Below, in pieces: positions 53,458-62,057 of a stretch of 64,000 nt of DNA. The notes under the pieces were generated by a model. It ran no database searches. It had not been told where the DNA came from and worked only from the letters and a program-made list of their open reading frames with translations. The translations under genes were made by a program, and so were the position numbers. Source of the stretch: Thiomicrorhabdus sp965602805 (GTDB taxonomy: Bacteria; Pseudomonadota; Gammaproteobacteria; Thiomicrospirales; Thiomicrospiraceae). The stretch spans positions 62,001 through 126,000 of the forward strand of contig CBFCZK010000005.1 of NCBI GenBank assembly GCA_965602805.1, written 5' to 3'. How positions within the stretch are numbered: the first letter of the stretch is position 1; every line of letters starts with the position of its first letter.

Positions 53458-55290
53458 CTAGCGGTTTTGGTAATCCCGTAAACAGTTTAAAAACTCAAAA
53501 CCAAAACGTGCCAGTTTGGTTTCACCGACGCCACTGATTCTCAGAAATTCGGAATCATCCTGTGGGCGTTGTTGCGCCATTTCTACTAGGGCGGCATCAC
53601 CGAATACTTGATAGGCTGGAATGTCTTCGCTGTCGGCAATCTCTTTACGTAATACACGGAGTTCTTCAAACAATTCGCGATCTTTATCCAATAAACTGTC
53701 TTTAGAGGATTTTTTACCCGAAGAGACGCGGCTGCTTTTGCCTGATTTGACCTCTTTCTTGGGGAAAGCCAGGTCGAGTTCTATTTTGCCTTTTAGTAGG
53801 TCACCAGAGCTTTCGGTGAGTTTAAGCACTGAATAGTTCTGAATGTCTTGGAACAGGTAGCCTAAATGGATTAACTGTCGCAAAATGCTGTTCCACTCAT
53901 GCGCTGAATACTCTTTACCAATCCCATAGGTACTGACCGTTGCATGGTTAAGCGAGCGAATGCGTTCATTGTCCATGCCGCGCAAGACATCAATGAGATG
54001 TTTCGCGCCAAACGATTGGTCTAAACGATAGACACAAGAGAGGGCTTTTTGCGCCGCGACCTTACCATCAAACAGGGTGGGCGGGTTTAGACAGACATCG
54101 CAGTTGCCACAGGCTTTGTGGCTAGGTTCACCAAAATAATTGAGCAAGACATTACGTCGACAATTTTGCGCTTCGGCAAAATTGACCATGCTCGAGAGTT
54201 TGAAGTTTTCAATACGGCGTTGCTCTTCGTCTGGCACCTGTTCGACAAAAAACTTGGCGGTGGCGACATCTTGCATACTAAACAGTAACAGTGCTTCTGA
54301 ATCTAAACCATCACGCCCAGCACGGCCGGTTTCTTGGTAATAGCCTTCAATGTTTTTCGGTAGGTCATAATGCACCACAAAACGCACATTGGGTTTATCA
54401 ATGCCCATTCCAAACGCCACGGTGGCAACCACGATATCGATTTCATCGCGTAAAAATTCTTGATGCACCGTCTGGCGTACTAAAGCCGGCAAACCCGCAT
54501 GATAGGCTTTGGCTTTAAAGCCTTCTGCCTTGAGGTTTTCAGCGACCTCTTCAACCTTTTTGCGGCTTAACGCATAGACGATGCCGCAGGCATCTTTATG
54601 GTCTTCTAAAAAGGTTAGTAACTGCTTAGCAGGTTGGCGCTTTTCTAAAACGTGATAACGAATATTCGGGCGATCGAAACTGCTGACACGTACTTTAGGC
54701 TGGTGTAGGTGCAGTTTGTCGAGAATGTCCTGACGAGTGGCATGGTCGGCCGTGGCGGTTAAGGCAATAAAAGGTACTTGCGGAAACAGTGCTCTTAATG
54801 AACCCATTTGTGCATATTCGGGGCGAAAATTATGTCCCCATTGTGAGATACAATGCGCTTCATCAATCGCGAACAGGGCGATTGGTAGGCTTTGCAGTTG
54901 ATTGATGAAGTTCTGTTGCATTAAGCGCTCAGGAGAGACATACAGCAGATCCAATTCGCCCATATGCAGTTGGCGCATCACCTGATGTTCACTGTCTGGA
55001 TCTAAGCTGGAGTTATAGTATTCGGCACGAATACCATAGGCTTTAAGTGCGGAAACCTGATCTTGCATCAAGGCAATCAACGGCGAAACCACAATGGTGG
55101 TGCCTTCACGAATCAAAGCTGGAATTTGATAACAGACCGATTTACCACCACCGGTTGGCATCAGTACAAAACTATCGTGCCCTTGAATGGCGTCCTCAAT
55201 AATTTCTGCTTGCTGATTACGGAATGACTCATAGCCAAAAATATCCTTTAAGACTTCTAAAGCTAGGGTTTGTGTTGGGGTTTGAGTCAT
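53458..55290 (-). CDS. recQ: ATP-dependent DNA helicase RecQ
   Basis: 610 residues, as in E. coli. Walker A in LMPTGGGKSVCYQ, DEAH box in FAIDEAHCISQWGH, the arginine-finger region QETGRAGRDG, the four zinc-binding cysteines of the RQC domain (NCRRN and ACGNCDVC), and a C-terminal HRDC domain (about 530-605). A 3'-5' helicase for recombination and fork repair. Located 176 bp from polA on the same strand, separated by a palindrome copy. Confidence 0.95.
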   Translation of the reverse strand: MTQTPTQTLALEVLKDIFGYESFRNQQAEIIEDAIQGHDSFVLMPTGGGKSVCYQIPALIREGTTIVVSPLIALMQDQVSALKAYGIRAEYYNSSLDPDSEHQVMRQLHMGELDLLYVSPERLMQQNFINQLQSLPIALFAIDEAHCISQWGHNFRPEYAQMGSLRALFPQVPFIALTATADHATRQDILDKLHLHQPKVRVSSFDRPNIRYHVLEKRQPAKQLLTFLEDHKDACGIVYALSRKKVEEVAENLKAEGFKAKAYHAGLPALVRQTVHQEFLRDEIDIVVATVAFGMGIDKPNVRFVVHYDLPKNIEGYYQETGRAGRDGLDSEALLLFSMQDVATAKFFVEQVPDEEQRRIENFKLSSMVNFAEAQNCRRNVLLNYFGEPSHKACGNCDVCLNPPTLFDGKVAAQKALSCVYRLDQSFGAKHLIDVLRGMDNERIRSLNHATVSTYGIGKEYSAHEWNSILRQLIHLGYLFQDIQNYSVLKLTESSGDLLKGKIELDLAFPKKEVKSGKSSRVSSGKKSSKDSLLDKDRELFEELRVLRKEIADSEDIPAYQVFGDAALVEMAQQRPQDDSEFLRISGVGETKLARFGFEFLNCLRDYQNR

Positions 55291-55391
55291 AGTGGTATTT
55301 AGGTCTTTTATTGTTGTTTTTAAGATAAAAAGTGCTGTTTTTAGCTATTTTTTGTCATTTTAAGTGCTTTTAAAAACAAATAAATAAAGCT

Positions 55392-55403
55392 ACCAGGCCT
55401 GGT
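55392..55403. repeat. ACCAGGCCTGGT palindrome, 24-bp perfect extension
   Basis: The 12-mer is the centre of a perfect 24-bp palindrome (55386-55409, outer arms AAAGCT / AGCTTT), between recQ and polA. The longest symmetric copy in the window. Confidence 0.82.
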
Positions 55404-55465
55404 AGCTTTGAATTTCCGATTCTAAAGGGTAAATAAACGGTACGGTAAACGTGGTGTCAGTACGA

Positions 55466-58309
55466 CTAATGCGCCTCATCCCAGTTCTTACCTTGGCCAA
55501 CTTCGACAATCAACGGCACTTTTAATTCTAACGCCGATTCCATAATGGCTTTAATTTCAGTTTTCGCAGCTTCCACATCTTTATCAGCTATTTCAAACAC
55601 CAATTCATCGTGTACCTGCATTAACATCATGAGGTCGTAAGGGGTGGTTTTCAACCAAGCTTCCATTTTAACCATGGCAATCTTAATGATGTCTGCCGCG
55701 GTACCTTGCATCGGTGCATTGATGGCGGTACGTTCTGCGTACTGGCGTAGTTGACCATTAGAAGCATTGATATCTGGCAGATACAGGCGTCGACCTTCTA
55801 GGGTTTCAACATAACCGGTCTCTTTGGCCTGTTCTTTGGTGTTCTCCATATAGGCCAATACGCCTGGATAACGTGCAAAATACAAATTAATGTACTCTTG
55901 CGCTAGGCCACGTGAAACATTTAATTGTTTGGCTAATCCAAAGGCCGACATGCCGTAAATCAAACCGAAGTTAACCGCTTTCGCACTGCGACGTTGCTCG
56001 GTGGTAACGTCCTCTAACGGTATATCAAATATTTCAGCGGCAGTGGCCTGGTGAATATCACGCCCCTGAGCAAAAGCATTGAGCAAACCTTCATCGCCAG
56101 AAAGATGCGCCATGATGCGTAATTCGATTTGCGAGTAATCGGCCGCGATCATGGTGTAACCAGGACGGGTAATAAACGCTTGTCGAATACGACGGCCTTC
56201 GGCGGAGCGAACCGGAATGTTCTGTAAGTTTGGCTCGGTAGAAGACAAACGCCCAGTGGATGCAACGGCTTGCATATAAGAGGTATGAATACGCCCGGTA
56301 TCTGGATCAATCTGCTTTGGCAGCGAGTCGGTATAGGTTGATTTCAGTTTCGCTAGGCTGCGATACTCTAAAATCAAAATAGGCATTTCATGGCCTTGCT
56401 CAGCCAGTTCGGCTAATACCGGTTCCGCAGTAGAGGCTTGGCCTTTTGGGGTTTTCTTGAGAATCGGCAGTTCCAGATTCTCAAACAGAATCACCTGTAA
56501 CTGTTTTGAAGAGTTAAGGTTAAATACCTCACTGGCAATTAGGTGAGCTTTCTGTTCAAGTTCACCTAACTTTGCGGTGATTTCAACACTCTGTTTCGCC
56601 AACATCTCAGTATCCAGTAAGACACCATTGCGTTCCATGTGCGCTAAAACAGGGACTAATGGCATCTCTATGTCGGTAAATACTTTCTTTAAACTTGGTT
56701 CTGCTTCTAATTGCTTCCAAAGTGTTTGGTGAAGCTGTAGTGTGATATCGGCATCTTCGGCGGCATAAGGGCTGGCGGTTTTAATCTCGATTTGATTAAA
56801 GGTCAGCTGCTTTTTACCTTTACCGGCAATGTCTTCAAAGTGGATGGTGCGGTGATTCAGGTATTTCAGCGCTAAATCATCCATATTATGACGAGTCGCA
56901 ATACTGTTTAAACAGTAGGACTCAATCATGGTGTCAAACTGAATGCCTTTTAGGGTAATGCCGTGATTTTGTAGCACATGCCAATCATATTTAAGATTTT
57001 GACCACATTTAGCAACCGATTCGTCTTCTAGGATAGGTTTTAAACGTTCTAAAACCATCTCTATATCCAGTTGATCAGGCGCGCCTTCATAGTCGTGCGC
57101 TAAGGGAATATAGCAGGCCAGGTTGTTATCATCGTTGGGGTTTTTAACCGCTAAACAGATGCCGACAATCTTGGCTTGTAGCGTGTTTAAAGAGGTGGTT
57201 TCGGTATCAATCACAAACAAGTCAGCCTGTTCAATACGCTCAATCCAACGTTCAAACTGGGCAGGCATATAAATGGTTTCGTAGAGACCAGCACTGCTGC
57301 TGGCAGCGCTTTCTGTTGAGGTGGTCGTCGTGCCACCGGTACTCTCTGCGGGTGCTGATTTTGTGACTAGAGGCGCAGGGGCTTTAGTACCATTGGTTTT
57401 AGTGAAAGGTACTTGGCCATTCTGGATTTGCTTTAACCAGCTGTTAAATTCATATTCTGTAAACAGCTCTTGAAGACGCTCCAAATCGGCTGGATGGCGC
57501 TGAATATCTTGCAAATGCACCGGCAAATCGCAGTCTAATTTAATCTCAGTTAATCGGCGTGACAGGGCGAGTTGTTCCAAATTATTACGCAAATATTCAC
57601 CAATTTTGCCACCAATCATCGGCGCATTGGCGACCAGGTTATCTATATTGCCAAAAGCGGTTAACCATTTTACGGCGGTTTTCGGGCCACACTTAGGGAT
57701 ACCAGGAATGTTATCGGCGCTGTCGCCAACTAAGGCTAAATAATCGATGATTTGGTTGGGACGTACCCCAAACTTTTCAACCACGTACTCAGGGGTAGAG
57801 AAGGTATTGGTCATGGTATTGATCAAGGTGACATGTTCATTAACCAACTGCGCTAAATCCTTATCCCCGGTCGAGATCAAGGTATTGTGCTGGGCTTCGG
57901 TCGCTTGTTGTGCAAACGTGCCCATAACATCATCTGCTTCAACGCCATCAATCACCAATAAAGGCAGGCCTAAGGCTTTGACAATTTCGTGAATCGGCTC
58001 AATCTGGCTGCGAAGTTCATCCGGCATCGGTGGGCGATGGGCTTTATATTCTGAATACATTTTATTACGAAAGGTCGGACCCTTGGCATCAAAAATAACC
58101 GCCATTTTTTCTGGGTGATACTTTTCGAGCAATTTGCCAAGCATATTAATCACGCCATAAATCGCGCCTGTCGCTTGGCCTTTACTGTTGGTCAGCGGCG
58201 GCATACCGTGGAATGCTCTAAATAGATAAGAGGAGCCATCCACCAAAATAAAGGGGCTTTCTGGATTCGTGATAATTTGTGGAGTCGATTCAGAATTCGA
58301 TTCAGTCAT
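55466..58309 (-). CDS. polA: DNA polymerase I
   Basis: 947 residues. 5'-nuclease domain (about 1-310, with VDGSSYLFRAFHGMP and SADNIPGIPKCGPKTA), a Ser/Thr/Ala-rich linker (about 315-345), a 3'-5' exonuclease with intact acidic residues (FVIDTETTSLN and YAAEDADIT), and the polymerase domain (DYSQIELRIMAHLSGD, RRSAKAVNFGLIYGMSAFGLA, QVHDELVFE). Proofreading appears to be retained. Single gene, divergent from thrB across two hairpins. Its surroundings (thrB, engB, dsbA) match an origin-proximal layout known from pseudomonads. Confidence 0.97.
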   Translation of the reverse strand: MTESNSESTPQIITNPESPFILVDGSSYLFRAFHGMPPLTNSKGQATGAIYGVINMLGKLLEKYHPEKMAVIFDAKGPTFRNKMYSEYKAHRPPMPDELRSQIEPIHEIVKALGLPLLVIDGVEADDVMGTFAQQATEAQHNTLISTGDKDLAQLVNEHVTLINTMTNTFSTPEYVVEKFGVRPNQIIDYLALVGDSADNIPGIPKCGPKTAVKWLTAFGNIDNLVANAPMIGGKIGEYLRNNLEQLALSRRLTEIKLDCDLPVHLQDIQRHPADLERLQELFTEYEFNSWLKQIQNGQVPFTKTNGTKAPAPLVTKSAPAESTGGTTTTSTESAASSSAGLYETIYMPAQFERWIERIEQADLFVIDTETTSLNTLQAKIVGICLAVKNPNDDNNLACYIPLAHDYEGAPDQLDIEMVLERLKPILEDESVAKCGQNLKYDWHVLQNHGITLKGIQFDTMIESYCLNSIATRHNMDDLALKYLNHRTIHFEDIAGKGKKQLTFNQIEIKTASPYAAEDADITLQLHQTLWKQLEAEPSLKKVFTDIEMPLVPVLAHMERNGVLLDTEMLAKQSVEITAKLGELEQKAHLIASEVFNLNSSKQLQVILFENLELPILKKTPKGQASTAEPVLAELAEQGHEMPILILEYRSLAKLKSTYTDSLPKQIDPDTGRIHTSYMQAVASTGRLSSTEPNLQNIPVRSAEGRRIRQAFITRPGYTMIAADYSQIELRIMAHLSGDEGLLNAFAQGRDIHQATAAEIFDIPLEDVTTEQRRSAKAVNFGLIYGMSAFGLAKQLNVSRGLAQEYINLYFARYPGVLAYMENTKEQAKETGYVETLEGRRLYLPDINASNGQLRQYAERTAINAPMQGTAADIIKIAMVKMEAWLKTTPYDLMMLMQVHDELVFEIADKDVEAAKTEIKAIMESALELKVPLIVEVGQGKNWDEAH

Positions 58310-58324
58310 TTTGTCGCCTGATAT

Positions 58325-58413
58325 GGTAAAATTTGTCGCATTATTTTACCCTAGCAAGCTGTCGGACTTAAAAGTAAATTCACACCCATTTTTTAAATCC
58401 GATAGCTTGCTAG
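58325..58413. other. two adjacent hairpins between polA and thrB
   Basis: Hairpin A: GGTAAAAT / ATTTTACC (58325-58332 and 58343-58350), 10-base loop. Hairpin B: 23-base arms 58351-58373 and 58391-58413, 21 of 23 positions complementary (a G-T type and a C-A type exception), 17-base loop. Together they fill most of the 152-bp divergent gap. They have no T-run, so simple termination is unlikely; a leader structure, operator or small RNA is possible. Confidence 0.6.
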
Positions 58414-58461
58414 TGAACATCGAATTCATTATCCCTAACCAAAATTAAGAGACTTTACGTT

Positions 58462-59415
58462 ATGTCTGTCTATACAGTCGTTGAAGAAAACCAGTTAATC
58501 ACCTTTTTAGAAGATTATGACGTTGGTACATTGGAGAGCTTTGAAGGCATTAGTGCTGGAATTGAGAATACCAATTATTTCGTTAATACTCGGCATAATG
58601 GCCAACTAAAACAATTTGTTTTAACGATTTTTGAACACCATACATTTGCAGAGTTACCGTACTTTTTGAATATTATGGCGTTTATGGCGGAACATAAAAT
58701 TCCCACCGCGCATCCGATGCCGACCCGTTCAGAGGGTTATCTAAAAGAGTTGTGTGGTAAACCGGCTTCTTTAGTTACCCGTTTAACAGGCGGTGGCGTA
58801 GATCACCCTTCGGCTGTGCAGTGTGGTGTGATGGGTACGCAGTTGGCGCGCTTTCATCAGGCGGGTTTAGAGTACGAGCAAGTTCGTGATAATGATCGTG
58901 GTATCGATTGGATGAAATCTACCTTTGATAGCATTTCTCAGCATTTAACTACTGAAGAACGCGATTTGATTGCCGCTGAACTGGCTTACCAAAACCAGAT
59001 TGATTGGGCGCATCTGCCACAAGGCGTGATTCATGCCGATTTGTTCTGTGATAATGCTCTGTTTGATGGCGATGAGTTGACGGGAATTATTGATCTGTAC
59101 TATGCCTGTAATGCAGCGTTCTTGTACGATCTTGCGGTGATGGTGAATGATTGGTGTCGTATCAATACAGAAAACCCAGCCGATATTCATTTTGATGAGT
59201 CTAAGATTGCGACTATGTTGTTTGCCTATCAACAACAACGTCCATTGACCGAAGCTGAGCAACAAGCCTGGCCTGCGGCATTGCGTTTGGCGGCACTGCG
59301 TTTCTTCTTGTCGCGTCTAAAAGACAAATGTATGCCACGTGAAGGTGAGATGACACAGATTAAAGACCCGAATGTCTTTAAGCAGGTGTTATTAATTCAC
59401 CAGAAAACGGCTTAA
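58462..59415 (+). CDS. thrB: homoserine kinase (ThrB, APH-type)
   Basis: 317 residues with the aminoglycoside-phosphotransferase-like kinase fold: glycine-rich opening FEGISAGIENTNYFV, catalytic HADLFCDN and metal-binding IIDLYYA. It is the alternative (type II) homoserine kinase that phosphorylates homoserine in threonine synthesis. Close to polA, as in pseudomonads. E. coli SrkA has the same fold, but motif order and length favour ThrB. Confidence 0.92.
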   Translation: MSVYTVVEENQLITFLEDYDVGTLESFEGISAGIENTNYFVNTRHNGQLKQFVLTIFEHHTFAELPYFLNIMAFMAEHKIPTAHPMPTRSEGYLKELCGKPASLVTRLTGGGVDHPSAVQCGVMGTQLARFHQAGLEYEQVRDNDRGIDWMKSTFDSISQHLTTEERDLIAAELAYQNQIDWAHLPQGVIHADLFCDNALFDGDELTGIIDLYYACNAAFLYDLAVMVNDWCRINTENPADIHFDESKIATMLFAYQQQRPLTEAEQQAWPAALRLAALRFFLSRLKDKCMPREGEMTQIKDPNVFKQVLLIHQKTA

Positions 59416-59466
59416 ATCTAAACTTACCCGGCCTGTTCTATCGTTAGAGTTTCACCTATGGATACG

Positions 59467-61752
59467 CTACTCCGAATCTTTCTGAGTGGTTAGGCTTTCA
59501 TGATAGTAGCGATAGGTATTTCGCCCTGAATTTTTAGAGAGATAGAGTGCTTTGTCAGCCATTTTTTGAAGCGACTTAATATCCGTAGTGTCACTTGGGT
59601 AACAGCTGATACCGATGCTGGCACCGATTTGAATGTGGTGATTTTCGATTACAAATTGGATCTTTAACTTGTCTAGGATTCGTTCAGCCAATATTCCCAC
59701 CTCTTTAGGATCATGAATACCATTAAGGATAATGGCAAATTCATCTCCTCCCAGTCTTGCAACGGTATCAGTTTCACGACAGCAAAAAACCAGTATTTCA
59801 GCGACTTTTTGTAGCAGAACATCACCCACATGATGACCATAAGTGTCATTAACCGGCTTGAATTTATCAAGATCAATCATCATTAGACAAAACTGAGTTT
59901 TAAAACGTTTTGCCTGTTGTGTTATTTCATGCAACCGTTGATCATATTGATGCCTGTTAGCAAGACCTGTGAGCGAGTCTGTCATGGCTAATTTTTCTAT
60001 CTGTGCCTCTTTTTCTTTTCGTTCGGTAATGTCTCTAACCAGGCCTGTGATCTTAACTTCACCGGCAATCTTTATGGTATTAAGTGTGATCTCAGCAGGA
60101 AAAGTTTCCCCATTTTTTCTCAGTGCTATTTGCTCCATAGGTGAGCTTTGATCTCGAGTCGATTTTCCTTCTGAAAACGCTTTTAGGTGGCCATCATGGG
60201 CGCTTCTCTCAGGTTCAGGCATCAATAGAGAAATGTTTTTATTAATTATTTCATGGGCTTTGTAGCCAAAGATAGTTTCAGCGCCAGGATTAAAGGTTTC
60301 TATGATGCCTTTTGCATTAATGGTAATGACGCCATCTCGCACTGCATTTAGAACAGAACTGATGAATAATTCATCCTTCTCTGCTCTGGCCATGGCTTTT
60401 TCGGCAGACTGGCGTGCCGAGACCATTTGTCCAGACATAAACAGTGCTTTACTGGTTTGTTCTTCAGAACGATTTCTTAATCGTTCATTTTCTTTAAGCT
60501 GTTGGTGCAGTTCATTATTCGCGTTCTTTGAGATTTCTTCTGATTCGAACAGTTTTGTGAGGTTGGCTTTAAATACAATGACCGATCGTGCCATTTGGCC
60601 AATTTCGTTTTGAGATTCATTTCCAGCGATTTCTGTATCCAGTTGATTATCCGCCAATCGCACCATATTTTTGGTGAGATTGAGAATCGGTTGAATGACA
60701 TAATAACGAAGCAATATGATGGAAATCAGCGTAATAAAAAGCAGCGTGAAAATAATGCTCAATCGGCTAAATTTGACTGTTTGCATGACAGATTCTAGCG
60801 AGGCCGTAACATAGCGGGATTGTTCGGCTATGTCCTGATTGATTGCCTGCCCTAATAACCTAAAACCTCGTAAAGCCAAAGTATCATCCACTTTGATTTT
60901 AGTATCGGAATCTTTCAGGGATATATTCTGCAGCATGATAGATTCAATTTCTTTGAGCTTATCCGAATAGTGCGAAAGGGTTATCTCAATATCATTCAGT
61001 GCGATTTTTTCTGATTCATTAATGCTGAGCTGTCGATATTGGTTAATAGAGTGTGTCGCCGCTTGGATTGTTGTTTCGATTTCGTCTCTTTGAATTGTAT
61101 CTATATGGTCATCGTCATGGCTATGCGTTTTGTTATGATTGAGGATGTAATCCTTAAACTTATGAATCATACCGCCATAGCCAAGTGCGGCACGTAAGTC
61201 GGCAATAATACGAGTTTTGTTTAATTGATGATTGTTTTTTTGAGTTATTAAATTTTCATTGCGCAATAACCGTAAGCCCCGGATTGCGGGTACATCATTG
61301 AATATGATAGCGTCGTTAATTTCAGAAATACTATGGCCGTTCGCAATCATTGATTGGATTTGAACCAATGCTTTTTGATAGTTCAAAAGTACATTAAGAA
61401 TATCGTTAATGGCGGAGGCTTCACCATTCGTTACTTCCAAGGCCTTGTACTGTTGGAGAAAGGCTTGAGCCGCAGCAAGCTGTAATTCGGCTTGGCGCTT
61501 ATAGTCTTCATCAGAACGAAGTACATAGTTTTTAAGGTTATGTATCATACCCCCATAACCAATGGCTGCTCTCAACGCACCTTCAAGCCGTGCTTTTTCA
61601 CTCAGATCTGTTTGATACAGTTGCCAGGTATCATCAATCACGATAATATTTTTTTCGATAAAATAGGAGCTGGTGATTATCACAGCAGAGATAGAAAGCA
61701 TAATAAGGGCAAAAATCCAGCTATAGGAAGCCAGTTTTAGATTGGAAAGCAT
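59467..61752 (-). CDS. diguanylate cyclase with duplicated periplasmic sensor, HAMP and PAS
   Basis: 761 residues. TM1 about 10-32; a periplasmic region with two copies of a ~110-residue unit (about 57-167 and 184-304), each beginning LRAA(I/L)GYGGMIH and ending (A)xRGxRLL; TM2 about 331-350; HAMP to about 400; coiled coil; PAS about 455-575; GGDEF about 590-755. The active-site GGDEF is intact, and an I-site RETD lies five residues upstream, so c-di-GMP production with product inhibition is expected. Signal unknown; one conserved His sits in each repeat. Confidence 0.9.
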   Translation of the reverse strand: MLSNLKLASYSWIFALIMLSISAVIITSSYFIEKNIIVIDDTWQLYQTDLSEKARLEGALRAAIGYGGMIHNLKNYVLRSDEDYKRQAELQLAAAQAFLQQYKALEVTNGEASAINDILNVLLNYQKALVQIQSMIANGHSISEINDAIIFNDVPAIRGLRLLRNENLITQKNNHQLNKTRIIADLRAALGYGGMIHKFKDYILNHNKTHSHDDDHIDTIQRDEIETTIQAATHSINQYRQLSINESEKIALNDIEITLSHYSDKLKEIESIMLQNISLKDSDTKIKVDDTLALRGFRLLGQAINQDIAEQSRYVTASLESVMQTVKFSRLSIIFTLLFITLISIILLRYYVIQPILNLTKNMVRLADNQLDTEIAGNESQNEIGQMARSVIVFKANLTKLFESEEISKNANNELHQQLKENERLRNRSEEQTSKALFMSGQMVSARQSAEKAMARAEKDELFISSVLNAVRDGVITINAKGIIETFNPGAETIFGYKAHEIINKNISLLMPEPERSAHDGHLKAFSEGKSTRDQSSPMEQIALRKNGETFPAEITLNTIKIAGEVKITGLVRDITERKEKEAQIEKLAMTDSLTGLANRHQYDQRLHEITQQAKRFKTQFCLMMIDLDKFKPVNDTYGHHVGDVLLQKVAEILVFCCRETDTVARLGGDEFAIILNGIHDPKEVGILAERILDKLKIQFVIENHHIQIGASIGISCYPSDTTDIKSLQKMADKALYLSKNSGRNTYRYYHESLTTQKDSE

Positions 61753-62057
61753 ATTTGAACCTTTTACTGATACAAATTTAATTACGGCACAATTACAACA
61801 AAGTGATTAAAAATAACCTGTTAATGGCCTTAAATATTCGTATTATTAGCTTAACTAACGGCATGTAAGGGTTAAGTTTTTTTTACCCATACACACAAAT
61901 TAAAATTTTTTTATAATAGCACAACCAGCCTTAAAATCCGCTTGGTTAAGAATGTTACCCAATTAAATTGATCATAATCAAGTTGACTTTTTTTATAGAC
62001 AAAATGGTGCTCAGTTCAAGTAAATAGTGGCTTGGTGATTTAATCACTCCTTTTAAT
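61753..62057. other. intergenic region upstream of the diguanylate cyclase gene
   Basis: 305 bp without a gene, AT-rich, holding an FNR-like box (61968-61981). The remainder shows no clear promoter pair or terminator. Confidence 0.55.
61968..61981. promoter_or_regulatory. FNR/ANR-like box
   Basis: TTGATCATAATCAA fits the consensus TTGAT-N4-ATCAA exactly. Its centre lies about 222 bp upstream of the diguanylate cyclase start. I do not see a good -10 at the class II position, so function is not assured. Confidence 0.5.

Noticed and set aside
55909..55918. CACGTGAAAC in polA as a fifth parS
   Set aside because: Only the right part matches; the left half reads AGGC instead of GTTT, so the palindrome is lost.
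55466..58309. Loss of proofreading in PolA
   Set aside because: The 3'-5' exonuclease acidic residues (DTET and the YAAEDAD stretch) are present.
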